NCBI RefSeq assembly: GCF_014638845.1
Contig: NZ_BMFP01000001.1
Location: 226,690 to 290,689, forward strand
Reading direction: 5' to 3'
Length of the DNA stretch: 64,000 nt
Source of the DNA: Pontibacter amylolyticus
Lineage (GTDB): Bacteria > Bacteroidota > Bacteroidia > Cytophagales > Hymenobacteraceae
A model generated the notes under the pieces. That model was not told the DNA's origin, searched no databases, and saw only the letters and a program-made list of their open reading frames with translations. Positions 18,395-27,056 of this stretch are shown here, one piece after another; position 1 is the first letter of the stretch; the number at the start of each line of letters is the position of its first letter. A program made the position numbers and the translations under genes.

Positions 18395-18844
18395 CTACTG
18401 TACTTTGTTGTTGGCCTCCAGCTTCTTCAGGAGGAGCTTGGTAAACTCCCGCTCGCTGCGGTAAAGTTTGATGATCTGGTTCGAAGAGATCACACGCTGA
18501 TAGCGGGACACATATTCTTTCTCCAGTTCCAACTCTCTTTCACGGGTGTTGAACATGCCGTCCAGGCGGGCTTTCGCCTCCTGGTCGCTCAGTTGGTCCA
18601 CGTCTTCACGGTAGCCGCTGCGGTAGGAGCGAACCAGTTCGCGACGCTTGGTCTCGTACTCGTTGTAGAGCGGCCAGAACTTCTGCGACTGCTCTGCAGT
18701 AAGTCCCATTTTGTCCGTCAGGAAGGCCACTTTGGCAGCTTCCACGTTTTCTCTTCTGTCCTGCGGACGGCCGCTTTGGGCCATGGCCACAGTGCCGCCC
18801 AGGGTGAAGGCGCAGAAGAGAAATAAAATCAGTAATCGTTTCAT
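18395..18844 (-). CDS. Spy/CpxP-like periplasmic protein
   Basis: From ATG 18844 the product is 149 aa. It has a signal peptide (MKRLLILFLFCAF, cleavage near AMAQ) followed by a charged all-helical region with an LTAEQSQKFWPLYNEYE-type motif seen in LTXXQ-motif (Spy/CpxP) and related heavy-metal sensor proteins. Such proteins act as periplasmic chaperones or stress dampers. An earlier ATG at 18862 would overlap the upstream anti-sigma gene. It is the last gene of the sigma/anti-sigma unit, 7 nt after its neighbour, which suggests envelope-stress regulation. Confidence 0.75.
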   Translation of the reverse strand: MKRLLILFLFCAFTLGGTVAMAQSGRPQDRRENVEAAKVAFLTDKMGLTAEQSQKFWPLYNEYETKRRELVRSYRSGYREDVDQLSDQEAKARLDGMFNTRERELELEKEYVSRYQRVISSNQIIKLYRSEREFTKLLLKKLEANNKVQ

Positions 18845-18851
18845 CAGTGCT

Positions 18852-19286
18852 TTAATATTCAATCGTATCCAGTTGGTAGTACTCCAGCTCTTCTTCGGCG
18901 GCTTTGGAACTCACGTTCAGAAATTCAGAGGTCATCTCCCTTTCTGAAACGGTGCGCAACTCGGCAAAATCAGAACTCTCGAGCACCGCATAAGTGCTCA
19001 GGTAATTCAGTATATCTTCGTCCTGAATGCCAGCCAGGTTCACTTTTTGCTGGTCCGCCTTGTTGTCCAGGTTTGCAAAGTAAAGCACACCCAGCACCAA
19101 TACCAGCATCAGAGGAGCCAGTGCCAAACGCAGCGGCTTCCAGGCGGCGGCATACCAGGGGGCAGGTCTATACCCGGCTCCGGCAGTGCGCTCCATGATC
19201 TGCGCAGGCAGTCTGTCGAAGTACTTGTCCGGTACCTCGTGGATGTTGCGCTTGGGCAGGTCGCTTAGTTTAAAATCGTCTTTCAT
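18852..19286 (-). CDS. Putative membrane anti-sigma factor
   Basis: A 144-aa single-pass protein. A cytoplasmic N-terminal part (about 1-50), starting MKDDFKLSDLPKRNIHEVP, is followed by one membrane segment (about 54-70) and an acidic extracytoplasmic domain. The position between an ECF sigma gene and a Spy-like gene and the topology fit an anti-sigma factor, though no zinc-binding HxxxCxxC motif is present. The assignment rests mainly on context. Confidence 0.65.
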   Translation of the reverse strand: MKDDFKLSDLPKRNIHEVPDKYFDRLPAQIMERTAGAGYRPAPWYAAAWKPLRLALAPLMLVLVLGVLYFANLDNKADQQKVNLAGIQDEDILNYLSTYAVLESSDFAELRTVSEREMTSEFLNVSSKAAEEELEYYQLDTIEY

Positions 19287-19330
19287 GGTTCAATGTACTT
19301 ATGGGTTAGATGGCCTTAGCGCGCTAAAGT

Positions 19331-19870
19331 TTAATCCCGCTTAATAAATTCTTCAATTTTTTTTACGGCGTGGTGGTAGGAGGCCTTCAGTGCCCCCACC
19401 GATGTGCCCAGAATCTCAGATATTTCCTCGTATTTGAGCTCGTCGTAATACTTCATGTTAAAGACCAGTCGTTGCTTGTCCGGTAGCCTCAGCAAGGCTT
19501 TTTGCAGTTTGAGCTGTATCTCATCTCCGTCGATATGTGGGGAGGAATCGATCTTCTCGGTAAGTTCAGCAGCCACGTCGTTGATGGGCAGAAAGAATTT
19601 TTTGCGCTTACTCGACAGAAAGGTCAGGCACTCGTTGGTGGCGATACGGTAAAGCCAGGTATAAAGCTGCGCGTCCTGCCGGAAATTCTCCAGGTTCTTC
19701 CATACCTTGATGAAGACCTCCTGCGTGAGATCATCCGCATCGTCGTGGTCGATCACCATCTTCCGGATGTGCCAGTAGATCTTTTGCTGGTACTTCCGGA
19801 CAAGCTGATTGAAGGCCACGTTGCGGCTATCGGGGTTGGCGAATTTCTCTAAAATCTCTTTGTCTTCCAC
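19331..19870 (-). CDS. ECF-type RNA polymerase sigma factor
   Basis: A 179-aa sigma-70 family, group 4 factor. Region 2 is clear (DADDLTQEVFIKVWKNL, then YTWLYRIATNECL), as is region 4 (LPDKQRLVFNMKYYDELKYEEISEILGTSVGALKASYHHAVKKI). It heads a unit with a putative anti-sigma and a Spy-like protein, which points to extracytoplasmic stress control and probable autoregulation. No obvious repeated promoter motif for it could be picked out. Confidence 0.93.
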   Translation of the reverse strand: MEDKEILEKFANPDSRNVAFNQLVRKYQQKIYWHIRKMVIDHDDADDLTQEVFIKVWKNLENFRQDAQLYTWLYRIATNECLTFLSSKRKKFFLPINDVAAELTEKIDSSPHIDGDEIQLKLQKALLRLPDKQRLVFNMKYYDELKYEEISEILGTSVGALKASYHHAVKKIEEFIKRD

Positions 19871-19933
19871 GCGTCAGGTAGCAGGGGCAGGGCGGTTATA
19901 CCTGTCTGAATATGCAATATAGCCCATAAAAAT

Positions 19934-19966
19934 AAAAGGGACTGCACTTTGCCAGTGCAGCCCCTT
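19934..19966 (-). terminator. Terminator after transketolase genes
   Basis: Read on the minus strand: AGGGG-CTGCACT pairs with AGTGCAG-TCCCT around a short loop, followed by a T-rich tail. It lies 38-70 nt beyond the transketolase C-subunit stop. Confidence 0.75.
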
Positions 19967-20003
19967 CTGTTTTTGTAAAAAATATAAGGTATAGCCTTAT
20001 GTT

Positions 20004-20957
20004 TTATTTGCGGCTAATGGCGCGCTCAGCAGCAGCCACAATGTTGTCAGTGCTCAAGCCGTATTTCTCCATCAACTGGTCCGGCGTACCAGACTCACCA
20101 AACGAATCATTCACGCCCACCATTTCCAGCGGGGTTGGCAGATTGCGGCCTAAAAGCTGCGCTACAGAATCGCCCAGACCACCGTTCAACTGGTGCTCTT
20201 CGGCGGTTACCACGCACTTGGTTTTGCCAACCGATGCCAGAATAGCGGCGTCGTCAAGCGGCTTGATGGTGTGGATGTTGATGATCTCGGCGTTGATGCC
20301 TTTCTCAGCCAGTTTGTGACCCGCCTCGATGGCTTTCCATACCAGGTGACCGGTTGCCAGGATCGTTACGTCTGTACCTTCGTTCAGCATCACCGCTTTA
20401 CCGATCTCGAACTTCTGGTCGGCAGGGGTGAAGTTAGGCACAGCCGGACGCCCGAAACGCAGGTAAACCGGACCTTCGTACTCGGCAATCGCGATAGTCG
20501 CAGCTTTGGTCTGGTTGAAGTCGCATGGGTTGATCACGGTCATGTGCGGCAGCATTTTCATCATGCCCACATCTTCCAGAATCTGGTGCGTGGCACCGTC
20601 CTCACCCAGTGTCAGACCGGCGTGCGAAGCGCATATTTTCACGTTCTTACCAGAGTAAGCGATCGACTGACGGATCTGGTCGTACACGCGGCCCGTCGAG
20701 AAGTTCGCGAAGGTACCTGTGAAAGGGATCTTGCCACCGATCGTCATACCTGCTGCCAGACCCATCATGTTGGCCTCAGCTATACCTACCTGGTAAAAAC
20801 GCTCCGGAAATTCTTTTTTGAAGGCGTCCATTTTAAGCGAACCGATCAGGTCAGCGCAAAGGGCTACTACGTTCGGGTTGGTGCGGCCAAGCTCCAGCAA
20901 GCCTGCGCCAAAGCCAGAACGGGTGTCTTTTTTCTCTGAATATGGATATTCTTTCAT
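20004..20957 (-). CDS. Transketolase, C-terminal subunit
   Basis: A 317-aa chain holding the pyrimidine-binding and C-terminal domains of transketolase: [14 protein letters not shown] with the conserved Glu, [35 protein letters not shown], and a C-terminal domain starting near TILATGH. Together with the upstream N-terminal gene it forms the pentose-phosphate enzyme moving two-carbon units using thiamine diphosphate. The two-gene arrangement is known in several bacteria and archaea. It starts 16 nt after the N-subunit gene. Confidence 0.93.
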   Translation of the reverse strand: MKEYPYSEKKDTRSGFGAGLLELGRTNPNVVALCADLIGSLKMDAFKKEFPERFYQVGIAEANMMGLAAGMTIGGKIPFTGTFANFSTGRVYDQIRQSIAYSGKNVKICASHAGLTLGEDGATHQILEDVGMMKMLPHMTVINPCDFNQTKAATIAIAEYEGPVYLRFGRPAVPNFTPADQKFEIGKAVMLNEGTDVTILATGHLVWKAIEAGHKLAEKGINAEIINIHTIKPLDDAAILASVGKTKCVVTAEEHQLNGGLGDSVAQLLGRNLPTPLEMVGVNDSFGESGTPDQLMEKYGLSTDNIVAAAERAISRK

Positions 20958-20973
20958 TTCTGTGTTTTAATGC

Positions 20974-21834
20974 TTAGTAATCTGAAGCCTGCTGTACTGC
21001 CAATTGCTGAAGGGCAATCTCCAGCTGCTCATCGTTCGGCGCTACGCCATGCCACTTGTGTGAGCCCATCATGAAGTCCACGCCAAAGCCCATCTCGGTG
21101 TTCATCAGGATCATCACCGGCTTACCGTTGCCAGTGGCCTTTTTCGCTTCTTCCAAAGCAGGCAGCAGGGTCTCGAAATTGTTACCATCAGCCTCCAGCA
21201 CATGCCAGCCGAATGCCTCGAACTTGGCACGCAGGTCACCCAGCGCCAGTACCTCTTCGGTACCGCCGTCAATCTGCTGGTAGTTGCGGTCCACAGTGGC
21301 GATCAGGTTGTCCACTTTGTTATGGGCAGCATACATGGCCGCTTCCCATACCTGACCTTCGCCCAGCTCGCCGTCGCCCATTAGCACGTACACCAGATTG
21401 TTGTCTTTGTTCAGTTTCTTGGTCTGCGCGGCACCAACTGCCACAGACAGTCCCTGACCCAGTGAGCCGGATGCTACGCGTATACCTGGCAGACCTTCTT
21501 CGGTAGCCGGGTGGCCTTGCAGCCTAGAGTTGATCTTGCGGAAAGTAGCTAGTTCTGCCACTTCAAAGAAGCCGGCGCGAGCCAACACACTGTACCAAAC
21601 CGGAGAAATGTGTCCGTTGGACAGGAAGAAAAGGTCTTCGCCTTCGCCGTCCATGTTAAATGGTTGTGGCTTGTAGTTCATCACGCTGAAGTACAGCGAC
21701 ACGAAATAGTCCGTGCAGCCAAGCGAGCCGCCCGGGTGGCCGGAGTTTACCGCATGCACCATGCGCACGATGTCACGGCGAACCTGTGCCGCAATTTGCT
21801 TCAGCTCGTCGATGCTTTTGTTGTGTGGGTTCAC
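20974..21834 (-). CDS. Transketolase, N-terminal (thiamine-diphosphate binding) subunit
   Basis: A 286-aa chain with HPGGSLGC near residue 33, the ThDP/Mg signature GDGELGEGQVWEA from 153 and its downstream Asn in VDRNYQ, plus GSLGQGLS at 123-130. It supplies the diphosphate-binding half of transketolase and is co-transcribed with the C-terminal half. The 5' leader of roughly 150 nt (if the box at 21992-21999 is used) contains the TTGTTAAATTGTT-type iterated repeat. Confidence 0.93.
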   Translation of the reverse strand: MNPHNKSIDELKQIAAQVRRDIVRMVHAVNSGHPGGSLGCTDYFVSLYFSVMNYKPQPFNMDGEGEDLFFLSNGHISPVWYSVLARAGFFEVAELATFRKINSRLQGHPATEEGLPGIRVASGSLGQGLSVAVGAAQTKKLNKDNNLVYVLMGDGELGEGQVWEAAMYAAHNKVDNLIATVDRNYQQIDGGTEEVLALGDLRAKFEAFGWHVLEADGNNFETLLPALEEAKKATGNGKPVMILMNTEMGFGVDFMMGSHKWHGVAPNDEQLEIALQQLAVQQASDY

Positions 21835-21841
21835 GTTATAT

Positions 21842-21912
21842 AAATTGTTAAGTTGTTGTTTTTTGAATTGTTAAATTGTTGATTGTTAAATTGTTTATGT
21901 TAATTAACAACC
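21842..21912. repeat. Iterated word TTGTTAAATTGTT in transketolase leader
   Basis: Four to five degenerate copies of AATTGTTAA/TTGTT run from 21842 and end in the palindrome GTTAATTAAC (21899-21908). This looks like one arm of the palindromic intergenic element type seen elsewhere in the window (families A, B, C). Confidence 0.6.
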
Positions 21913-21991
21913 AGGTGTATTTTCTTACAACATTTGGGGTAGGCTAAACCTGCCAAGCTGTATCCAAGGGTCTTGTCTCTCTTCAAGAGAC

Positions 21992-21999
21992 CAAATATA
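21992..21999 (-). promoter_or_regulatory. Candidate -7 element for transketolase operon
   Basis: Minus-strand TATATTTG matches TAnnTTTG. No upstream TTG at the normal spacing was found. The inverted repeat GTCTCT...AGAGAC overlaps the expected start region just downstream. Confidence 0.4.
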
Positions 22000-22004
22000 C
22001 AACG

Positions 22005-22040
22005 AAAAAAGCGCAGCCACCTTTTCAGACAACTGCGCTT
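22005..22040 (-). terminator. Terminator after bcp
   Basis: On the minus strand AAGCGCAG (from 22040) pairs with CTGCGCTT and is followed by a T-run, immediately after the bcp stop at 22045. Confidence 0.75.
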
Positions 22041-22044
22041 TGCG

Positions 22045-22497
22045 TTACTTTTTCAGGATCTGGGCGGCGTGGTCAGCCGTTTTCACTTTCGTGATGATGT
22101 CCTCGATGGTGCCTTCCTCGTCGATGACGAAGGTGTAGCGCATAGTGCCCATGTACTTGCGGCCATACATCGATTTCTCCTGCCAAACGCCGTATTGCTC
22201 CACCAGCTTCTTTTCGGTATCGGCCAGTAGCGTAAAGGGCAATTCATACTTGCTGATAAACTTCTGATGAGATTTTTCGCCGTCGATGCTCACGCCGATC
22301 ACTTCGTAGCCTTCGCGCTGCAGGTCGCTGTAATTGTCGCGCAGGTTGCAGCTCTGGGCGGTGCAGCCGGAAGTATCGTCTTTCGGGTAGAAATACAGAA
22401 TCACTTTTTTGCCGCGGTAATCACTCAGTTTTACCGTATTGCCATTCTGGTCCTTTGCCTCAAACTCAGGCGCCTTATCTCCGATTTTCAGTTCCAT
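22045..22497 (-). CDS. bcp: Thioredoxin-dependent thiol peroxidase (BCP/PrxQ)
   Basis: Reduces hydrogen and organic peroxides with thioredoxin as electron donor. From ATG 22497 the protein is 150 aa; the ATG at 22515 adds MIRKKN, which lies outside the conserved start MELKIGDKAPEF. The peroxidatic Cys45 and resolving Cys50 are spaced as in PrxQ (SGCTAQSC), and YFYPKD precedes them. It is cytoplasmic. Upstream lies palindromic repeat A2; downstream is a terminator. Confidence 0.95.
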   Translation of the reverse strand: MELKIGDKAPEFEAKDQNGNTVKLSDYRGKKVILYFYPKDDTSGCTAQSCNLRDNYSDLQREGYEVIGVSIDGEKSHQKFISKYELPFTLLADTEKKLVEQYGVWQEKSMYGRKYMGTMRYTFVIDEEGTIEDIITKVKTADHAAQILKK

Positions 22498-22507
22498 GTT
22501 CTTTTTG

Positions 22508-22676
22508 CGTATCAAGTATCACGTATCAGGTAGCACGACTCTTTTTTCGCATCACGTAGCACGACTTTGGGAAATTGACAAAAGCCGACCATTAAATAGA
22601 AAATCGTTTTACGAAAAGTCCTTCGTCAAATACTCTCCGAAGGCATCGTGATACGTGATACGAAATACGTGCTACG
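22508..22676. repeat. Dispersed intergenic imperfect palindrome, family A, copy 2
   Basis: It shares with copy 1 (1881-2062) the words CGTATCAAGTA, GTAGCACGACT, GGGAAATTGACAAAAG and GAAGGCATCGTG, in the same order. The right arm carries CGTGATACGTGATACG and GTGCTACG, complementary to the left arm. It fills the gap between bcp and the M23 gene. Confidence 0.75.
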
Positions 22677-22679
22677 TTT

Positions 22680-24599
22680 TTATATTGTCGTCACAAACTC
22701 CGCTTCGTTTCCGGCGTTGTCTTTCACCTTCAAAACTACTCTTCCTGACAAAGGTAGGCTTTTATCTAATTTTTCGGAGTATATGGTGGCAGTTTTGTGC
22801 TCGTATTTCATCAGCAACCACTTGCCGTTCACTTCGCAGCGGAAAGAGTTGACGCCCGACAGGTTGTCGCCGATCCTGAATTTGATCTGGGTCGGACTTT
22901 TGCTGAGGAGTTTGATCGTTGGAGCTTTCACGTCCTCGAGTACCTGAAACTTGCCCATCGCCCGGGCAGAAAAGGTGATGCTGTTGCCATCCCAGACACC
23001 GCCCAGCATGCCGCGGCCTTTGCCCAGCCCCAGGTAGTACACGGCCGCTTTGCTCTTGTCGGTTACCGGTGTGCTCGGCGTAATGGTTACTTTAATGGCT
23101 TTGTGCAGCGGCGTGTAAAAGTCACCGATGGTATACACGTCGCCTTCTTTTTTCGCCTGCAGGTATAGCGTGTCGTACAGACTTTCTTTTTCGAACCGGA
23201 TGGTCATGTCGCGGTTGCTGAAGCTGTGCTCCTGCCCGGAAGGGATAGTGGCCTGCAAATCGAGTAGGGTTGAGGTGCCGCAGTACTCCAGCGACTCCGG
23301 CAGACCGCCGCGCAGGTCGTAGAGGCTCACCGAGGCAGCTCCTTTTGTATAGCTCGGCACCAGCATCAAGCGTTGGTTGTTCACCACCATCTCCACGTTG
23401 CGTGGTGTGGATGATGTATCGGAGGCGCTTACTTTCAGAATGTTGCCGATGATTTCGTAGCTCAGTTGCGGCTTGGTCACTTTGCCGTTCGCCGTCTGCA
23501 TGAAGGTTGGTTTCTGCCCCTTCAACACAAATGTCAGGGTAGAGGCATTGTTGTAGGTGTCTTTCGCTACCAGACGAATATGGTAGATTGAGTCCGCCTG
23601 CACGTTCAGCCTGCCCCGGTTATGAGGTGCGGTATAAAGCGGCAGATCGTTGCCGTAGTCCACATACGCTTTCTGAAAAGTGCGGCCCGTGCGGCGGTAC
23701 ACGTTGTAGTTCACGTGCTGCGACACCTGCTTCGAAAGCTCAAAAGGCACGCGGTCGATGTGGTGGTTGTATACCTGTTTATCGTTCACAAACACGGTCA
23801 CGTCCTGCGTGCCATTGCGGTTCTGGGTGTCGTCGTAGCGGTCGATGGTCTGCAACTCGAAGCCGATCAGGCCATGGGCGAACACCGTGTCCGGCAAGGT
23901 ATGGACACCGTTAGTTTTCTTGGGTGTGAACTCCCGGCGCGCGAACTCACCATTGATGCGGGCGTGAATGTTCAGCGGCTGTATACCCAGGCCCAGCAAA
24001 TCGGGCGGGGTGGTGTCGATGACCTCCTTGAAGCCCCAGCGCAGCGGGTTGTACAGCCGGTCCTCCGCGTCACGAATCTCAAAGTGCAGGTGCGGACCGC
24101 CGGAGCCTCCTGTGTTTCCCGACAAAGCGATGATCTGCCCTTTCTTCACCGGAAAAAGGTTCTTCTCCGGGAATAACTCCAGCTCAAAGGTTTCCTTCTC
24201 GTATTGTTTCTTCAGCACGTAGTCCGCCAAAGGGTCGTAGAAGGCCAGCAAATGCGAGTAGGTGGTGGTAAGGCCGTTCGGGTGCGTCACGTAAATGATG
24301 TTGCCATACCCGTAGGTCGACATCTTCACACGCGAGATATACCCGTCCGCGGCAGCGTATACCGACAAGCCTTCCCGCTGGTCTGTTTTGATGTCGAGTC
24401 CGCCGTGGAAGTGGGTGGCGCGGATTTCACCCATGGAGCCAGACAGGTAGTTGCGCACTCCCGGCTTGATGGGAAACATAAAGTAGCCCTGTTCAGGCGC
24501 CGGTTGGGCGGCCAGTCCGAGGGTAGTGAAAACGTAAGCGAAAAGGAGCGCTAGGCGCTTATTTAATTTCAAAGTCGAGTAGTTTTTTATCTTCAACAT
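22680..24599 (-). CDS. M23 family metallopeptidase (LytM domain), secreted
   Basis: A 639-aa protein, exported by a signal peptide ending near residue 31 (GLAAQ). The LytM/lysostaphin-type domain at about 45-195 has zinc ligands in HFHGGLDIK (His65, Asp69) and HLHFEI. Residues 200-639 are beta-rich with no clear homology, perhaps Ig-like modules for surface or wall binding. It likely cuts peptide cross-links in peptidoglycan or modulates such enzymes. The start overlaps the upstream FAH gene by 41 nt, unusually long, so translation may start differently, but no closer ATG lies before the signal peptide. Confidence 0.87.
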   Translation of the reverse strand: MLKIKNYSTLKLNKRLALLFAYVFTTLGLAAQPAPEQGYFMFPIKPGVRNYLSGSMGEIRATHFHGGLDIKTDQREGLSVYAAADGYISRVKMSTYGYGNIIYVTHPNGLTTTYSHLLAFYDPLADYVLKKQYEKETFELELFPEKNLFPVKKGQIIALSGNTGGSGGPHLHFEIRDAEDRLYNPLRWGFKEVIDTTPPDLLGLGIQPLNIHARINGEFARREFTPKKTNGVHTLPDTVFAHGLIGFELQTIDRYDDTQNRNGTQDVTVFVNDKQVYNHHIDRVPFELSKQVSQHVNYNVYRRTGRTFQKAYVDYGNDLPLYTAPHNRGRLNVQADSIYHIRLVAKDTYNNASTLTFVLKGQKPTFMQTANGKVTKPQLSYEIIGNILKVSASDTSSTPRNVEMVVNNQRLMLVPSYTKGAASVSLYDLRGGLPESLEYCGTSTLLDLQATIPSGQEHSFSNRDMTIRFEKESLYDTLYLQAKKEGDVYTIGDFYTPLHKAIKVTITPSTPVTDKSKAAVYYLGLGKGRGMLGGVWDGNSITFSARAMGKFQVLEDVKAPTIKLLSKSPTQIKFRIGDNLSGVNSFRCEVNGKWLLMKYEHKTATIYSEKLDKSLPLSGRVVLKVKDNAGNEAEFVTTI

Positions 24600-25170
24600 A
24601 GCCTTCCAATCTGTCGCCGATCTGCACCGGGCCCACTCCCTCAGGCGTACCTGTAAAGATAATATCGCCTTTCTTCAGGGTGATGAAGCGGGAGATATAC
24701 GCGATGATGTCATCAAAGGTGTTCAGCATCATCTTCGAGTTGCCTTGCTGGCGGGTCGCGCCGTTTACATCCAGTTTGAAGTTGATGTCGTGCAGGTCCT
24801 CAAACTGGTCGAGCGGCAGAAACTCCGACACCGGGGCAGAGCCGTTGAAGCCTTTGGCCAGCGTCCAGGGCAGTCCTTTGGCCTTTGCCTTGGCCTGCAG
24901 GTCGCGGGCCGTGAAGTCTATACCCAGACCAATGGCATCGTAATACTTGTGGGCAAACTTCTTGTCGATGTTCTTGCCCTCGCGGCCGATGCGCAGAATC
25001 AGCTCCACTTCGTGGTGGATGTCCTGGCTGTACTCCGGATAGTAAAAAGGCTCGTTGTTGCGAAGGATGGCCGTGTCAGGCTTAAAAAATATCACCGGTT
25101 CGTCCGGCACTTCGTTTTTCAGTTCGGCTATGTGATCGGCGTAATTGCGGCCGATGGCTACTATTTTCAT
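24559..25170 (-). CDS. Fumarylacetoacetate hydrolase family protein
   Basis: A 203-aa enzyme of the FAH superfamily, close in size to acylpyruvases and oxaloacetate decarboxylases (YcgM/FAHD1). It begins MKIVAIGRNYADHI and carries the metal-binding HHEVELILRIG and GIDFTARDLQ, then FTGTPEGVGPV. It probably cleaves or decarboxylates a 2-oxo-acid; exact substrate unknown. Transcribed with the downstream M23 gene. Confidence 0.88.
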   Translation of the reverse strand: MKIVAIGRNYADHIAELKNEVPDEPVIFFKPDTAILRNNEPFYYPEYSQDIHHEVELILRIGREGKNIDKKFAHKYYDAIGLGIDFTARDLQAKAKAKGLPWTLAKGFNGSAPVSEFLPLDQFEDLHDINFKLDVNGATRQQGNSKMMLNTFDDIIAYISRFITLKKGDIIFTGTPEGVGPVQIGDRLEGYVEDKKLLDFEIK

Positions 25171-25560
25171 AAAATGTTAAGGGCGTTTTCTTTATCGATT
25201 CTCAAAAATAGGCTATATCCTGTTTTGGTGCAGCATGATTCTGCAAAAAGAATCTGTTTCAGAACAATTTTTTAAGGCACACTATACCTATGAACAGCCA
25301 CAGCCATTTTTATACTTTAACAAGAGAAGTTCCGCTTTATTGTGCACACGGGGCGCACAACATTTTATAATACAGCGTTCGTATACCTCCATAATGCCGG
25401 ACAAGGTGGCATGCTGTGGTTTTGTGTCAGTTTGCACTTTGTTTTATCGATTAAAGTATAGTAATTTTATCATATTAAACGATCCACTCTATCCTGACTC
25501 TTAAAAATTGGTTCAAAATTTGAAAAGCCTTTTAGAAAGAGTCATTTAAATTTTAAAACT
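25171..25560. other. Divergent intergenic region, AT-rich
   Basis: About 390 nt of AT-rich sequence between divergent FAH and M48 genes. The 89-codon ORF within it has unnatural composition and is rejected. Near the M48 start, TTTG at 25519-25522 and TAAATTTT at 25547-25554 resemble a promoter with a 24-nt spacer and one mismatch. No repeat was seen. Confidence 0.45.
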
Positions 25561-26355
25561 ATGTACAAGAAGTTAATTGCCTTTTCAATAGCGGTAGTGA
25601 TGATGGTAGCCTGTACGACGGTGCCGATCACAGGCCGCAGACAGCTGAGTCTCGTGTCAGACGCGCAGATGATGCAAATGAGCTACGACGCCTACGACCA
25701 GTTCCTGAAAGAGAACAAGCTGTCGCGCGACGCACAGGCCACGGCCATGGTGAAGCGCACCGGACAGCGCATACAGCGTGCCGTGGAGCAGTATATGGCT
25801 GCTAACAACATGTCAGATCAGTTGCAGGGCTTCCAGTGGGAGCACAACCTGATCGAGGATGACCAGGTGAACGCCTGGGCCATGGCCGGCGGTAAGACAG
25901 TAACTTACACAGGTATACTGCCGATCGCCCAGAACGAGACGGGCCTTGCCGTGGTAATGGGCCACGAAATCGCCCACGCCATCGCCAAGCACAGCAATGA
26001 GCGCATGAGCTTACAACTGGCGCAGCAGTTCGGTGGGCAGACCCTTTCTGCCTTGGCCGGTGCGCAGCCAGGCGTAGCGCAGCAGCTACTGATGACGGCC
26101 TATGGCGCAGGCTCCGGACTGGGCGTGCTGAAGTACGGTCGTGACCAGGAGAGCGAAGCTGACCGGTTGGGGCTGATCTTTATGGCCATGGCTGGTTACA
26201 ATCCGCAGGAGGCGATCCCTTTCTGGGAGCGTATGGAGGCTAAGTCTGGCGGTCAGGCACCACCGGAATTTTTGAGCACGCACCCAAGCGCCGGTACGCG
26301 CCGCGCCAACCTGCAGAGCTATATGCCGGAAGCGATGAAATACTACAAGAAATAA
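25561..26355 (+). CDS. M48 family metallopeptidase, lipoprotein (LoiP/BepA-like)
   Basis: A 264-aa envelope protease. The lipoprotein signal has its lipid-accepting Cys18 in MVACTT, followed by zinc motif HEIAH (135-139) and the downstream EADRLG with the third ligand. Relatives in E. coli (LoiP, BepA, YcaL) degrade misfolded outer-membrane proteins. The C-terminus has the FLSTHPSAGTRRANL motif common to the family. It is followed after 20 nt by another lipoprotein gene. One of three M48 genes in the window. Confidence 0.92.
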   Translation: MYKKLIAFSIAVVMMVACTTVPITGRRQLSLVSDAQMMQMSYDAYDQFLKENKLSRDAQATAMVKRTGQRIQRAVEQYMAANNMSDQLQGFQWEHNLIEDDQVNAWAMAGGKTVTYTGILPIAQNETGLAVVMGHEIAHAIAKHSNERMSLQLAQQFGGQTLSALAGAQPGVAQQLLMTAYGAGSGLGVLKYGRDQESEADRLGLIFMAMAGYNPQEAIPFWERMEAKSGGQAPPEFLSTHPSAGTRRANLQSYMPEAMKYYKK

Positions 26356-26375
26356 TCAAAACCTGATAGACCTAC

Positions 26376-26984
26376 ATGACTCCATCACCCTTAGCCAATG
26401 GCCGGCACTTGCTGCTGACCTGCCTGCGCTGGTCGCTGGCCCTGACTCTGATCCTACTGGTAGCGGCTGGCTGTACGCGCCGCGAAGCTTTCCCGGAGGA
26501 AAGTGAAGAGGAGCCGCTCGACGAGGAGGCCGGACCCAAGTACGACGGGCAGCTATTGGCACAGGTGGTGTTGGATGAGATTAACTTTGTAGTGCCGCAG
26601 CAGGCGCTGGTGCAGCCCTTTATAAAGGAGTTCGGCAACGGCACTGTTGTGAACAAAGTGACGATCCATAAGGTGCAGGACAACAAGAAGCTGCCTGCTA
26701 CATATTATCTGGTAGGATTAGGCATGTACAACGGCTCCTTCCGCTCGATGGCGCTGGAGCTGGATGTATCTTCAGACAACAGCCTATTCCTGAGCAGCAA
26801 GTCGGTGAAGCACATTTGCGAAGCCACTGCCGGCTGCGATTTCTGTTACTTCTCTTTTGAAGATAACCGGATCACCGGCTGCCAGTGCTCGATCCGCGCT
26901 GCCGGCTACGACTGCCGCCACAAGGTGCAGGAGGGCAACAACCTGCTGCAAGGCGTGAGGCTGAAAAACTCGGGACAGAACTAG
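26376..26984 (+). CDS. Lipoprotein of unknown function
   Basis: A 202-aa protein with a long N-region, hydrophobic core and lipobox LVAAGC (Cys33), then an acidic linker and a globular part. A Cys-rich segment near the end (CEATAGCDFCYF, then CQCS and DCRH) could bind metal or form disulfides. No known family is recognised. It lies 20 nt after the M48 lipoprotein gene and before a very strong terminator, so the two form an operon and the products may cooperate at the envelope. Confidence 0.75.
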   Translation: MTPSPLANGRHLLLTCLRWSLALTLILLVAAGCTRREAFPEESEEEPLDEEAGPKYDGQLLAQVVLDEINFVVPQQALVQPFIKEFGNGTVVNKVTIHKVQDNKKLPATYYLVGLGMYNGSFRSMALELDVSSDNSLFLSSKSVKHICEATAGCDFCYFSFEDNRITGCQCSIRAAGYDCRHKVQEGNNLLQGVRLKNSGQN

Positions 26985-26992
26985 TACAGGGT

Positions 26993-27050
26993 ATAATCAA
27001 AAGAAGAGCGGGCTGCCAGATAACTGGCAGCCCGCTCTTCTTTTGATTAT
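26993..27050. terminator. Very long bidirectional hairpin
   Basis: A 27-bp near-perfect stem (26993-27019 with 27024-27050) around a 4-nt ATAA loop. The GC core AGCGGGCTGCCAG is flanked by A/T tails on both sides, making it the longest stem in the window. It terminates the M48-lipoprotein operon. Confidence 0.9.
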
Positions 27051-27056
27051 GTTGGA

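Noticed and set aside
25235..25504. 89-codon ORF upstream of the M48 lipoprotein
   Set aside because: Residue composition (many Cys, Phe, Tyr, Ser) and codon use are unlike the genome; no promoter or terminator.
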